A DNA stretch of 64,000 nt, taken from Niabella ginsenosidivorans (GTDB lineage Bacteria; Bacteroidota; Bacteroidia; Chitinophagales; Chitinophagaceae). The notes under the pieces were generated by a model that was given only the letters and a program-made list of their open reading frames with translations, made no database searches and was not told where the DNA came from. This document shows, piece after piece, positions 63,709-64,000 of this stretch. The position numbers and the translations under genes are program-made. Where the stretch lies: contig NZ_CP015772.1 in NCBI RefSeq assembly GCF_001654455.1, positions 5,022,001-5,086,000 of the forward strand, given 5' to 3'. The first letter of the stretch is position 1. Every line of letters begins with the position of its first letter.

Positions 63709-63736
63709 AACAACCCCGGGTTAACCCGGGGTTGTT
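63709..63736. terminator. Bidirectional terminator
   Basis: AACAACCCCGGG and CCCGGGGTTGTT form a perfect 12-bp stem with loop TTAA between the convergent cupin and YceI genes, with A-rich sequence on the plus-side and T-rich on the minus-side reading. Confidence 0.85.
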
Positions 63737-63757
63737 AAAAGATAATAATGAAAGTGC

Positions 63758-64000
63758 TTATGAAGCGGAAGGTTTGAAATAAAGCTTCAGGGTGATGTCC
63801 ACATCCGGCAGGATATACAGGTCAGCTTCGGGGTCGTTAAAGCTGCTCATGCCCCATTGCAGCCGGTTCAGCTTAAAGCTGCCTTCCACGGTGATTTTAT
63901 TTTTTTCCGTTTTTATTACCGCCGGTATCTGGATGCTGTGCGTTTGCCCGATCATTGTAAAATCGCCGGTGATCATCGTATTGGCAGAGGAAGCCGGGTT
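63758..64000 (-). CDS. YceI-family protein, 3' part
   Basis: The last 80 residues of a YceI-like protein: NTMITGDFTMIGQTHSIQIP, KITVEGSFKLNRLQWGM, NDPEADLYILPDVDITLKLY. The frame is open to the right edge, so an ATG near 63976 is internal and the 5' part with its signal peptide lies outside. YceI proteins are periplasmic lipocalin-like barrels that bind polyisoprenoid-type lipids. Confidence 0.75.
   Translation of the reverse strand, partial: NPASSANTMITGDFTMIGQTHSIQIPAVIKTEKNKITVEGSFKLNRLQWGMSSFNDPEADLYILPDVDITLKLYFKPSAS

Overview
The window reads as chromosomal DNA of a Bacteroidota bacterium, probably a Chitinophagales-like soil or plant-litter organism. The evidence is paired SusC/SusD outer-membrane proteins, an ECF sigma/FecR pair, Bacteroidota-type tyrosine integrases, DUF6443-type RHS proteins, and genes mostly without strong Shine-Dalgarno sites. 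The family-level placement is inference. No rRNA, intact tRNA or CRISPR array is visible.

Positions 1-20290 look like the right-hand part of an integrated accessory element. The right end is marked by a 3'-half tRNA-Asn copy (20248-20290) next to a tyrosine integrase (18858-20117); the intact tRNA-Asn should lie left of the window. From left to right the element holds a frameshifted small membrane-protein gene, a DUF4062-like protein between short inverted repeats, a minus-strand operon of three genes (one an NTase/HEPN-type protein) behind a highly structured leader, and a type I restriction-modification operon (XRE regulator, HsdM, HsdS, HsdR, YgjP-like metalloprotein). Next come an AlbA_2/Schlafen-like protein, a MerR/HEPN protein coupled to a large archaeo-eukaryotic-primase/SF2-helicase fusion of the TOTE type, and a RhuM-Fic fusion protein. 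Together this is a defence island.

Positions 20291-37500 are a patchwork: a second integrase, an alpha/beta hydrolase with an AraC regulator, a small HTH protein, a dihydrofolate-reductase-like enzyme, a PhnB-like VOC protein, an AT-rich TonB receptor coupled to a truncated DeoR protein, and an RHS toxin (DUF4329 C-terminus) with its NTF2-fold immunity protein. Among these are many gene corpses: a broken propeller gene, a SusC fragment, a truncated RHS partner, a truncated Fic gene, a cupin, a carboxymuconolactone decarboxylase and an antibiotic-biosynthesis-monooxygenase-like gene.

Positions 37900-48000 are an intact polysaccharide-utilisation locus: ECF sigma factor, FecR anti-sigma, SusC, SusD and a GH106-like alpha-L-rhamnosidase, all on the plus strand. 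This suggests uptake and breakdown of a rhamnose-containing glycan.

Positions 48100-64000 look like core genome: a ClC channel with CBS domains, a decayed GNAT gene, a DEAD-box RNA helicase, a 1.2-kb hairpin-rich intergenic region, an RRM protein, and a fatty-acid desaturase. A TetR-controlled YbhGFSR-like exporter operon follows (TolC, lipoprotein HlyD/MFP, two ABC ATPases, two ABC-2 permeases), with near-identical 14-bp palindromes before the regulator and before the efflux genes. The window ends with a cupin protein and the 3' part of a YceI-family gene.
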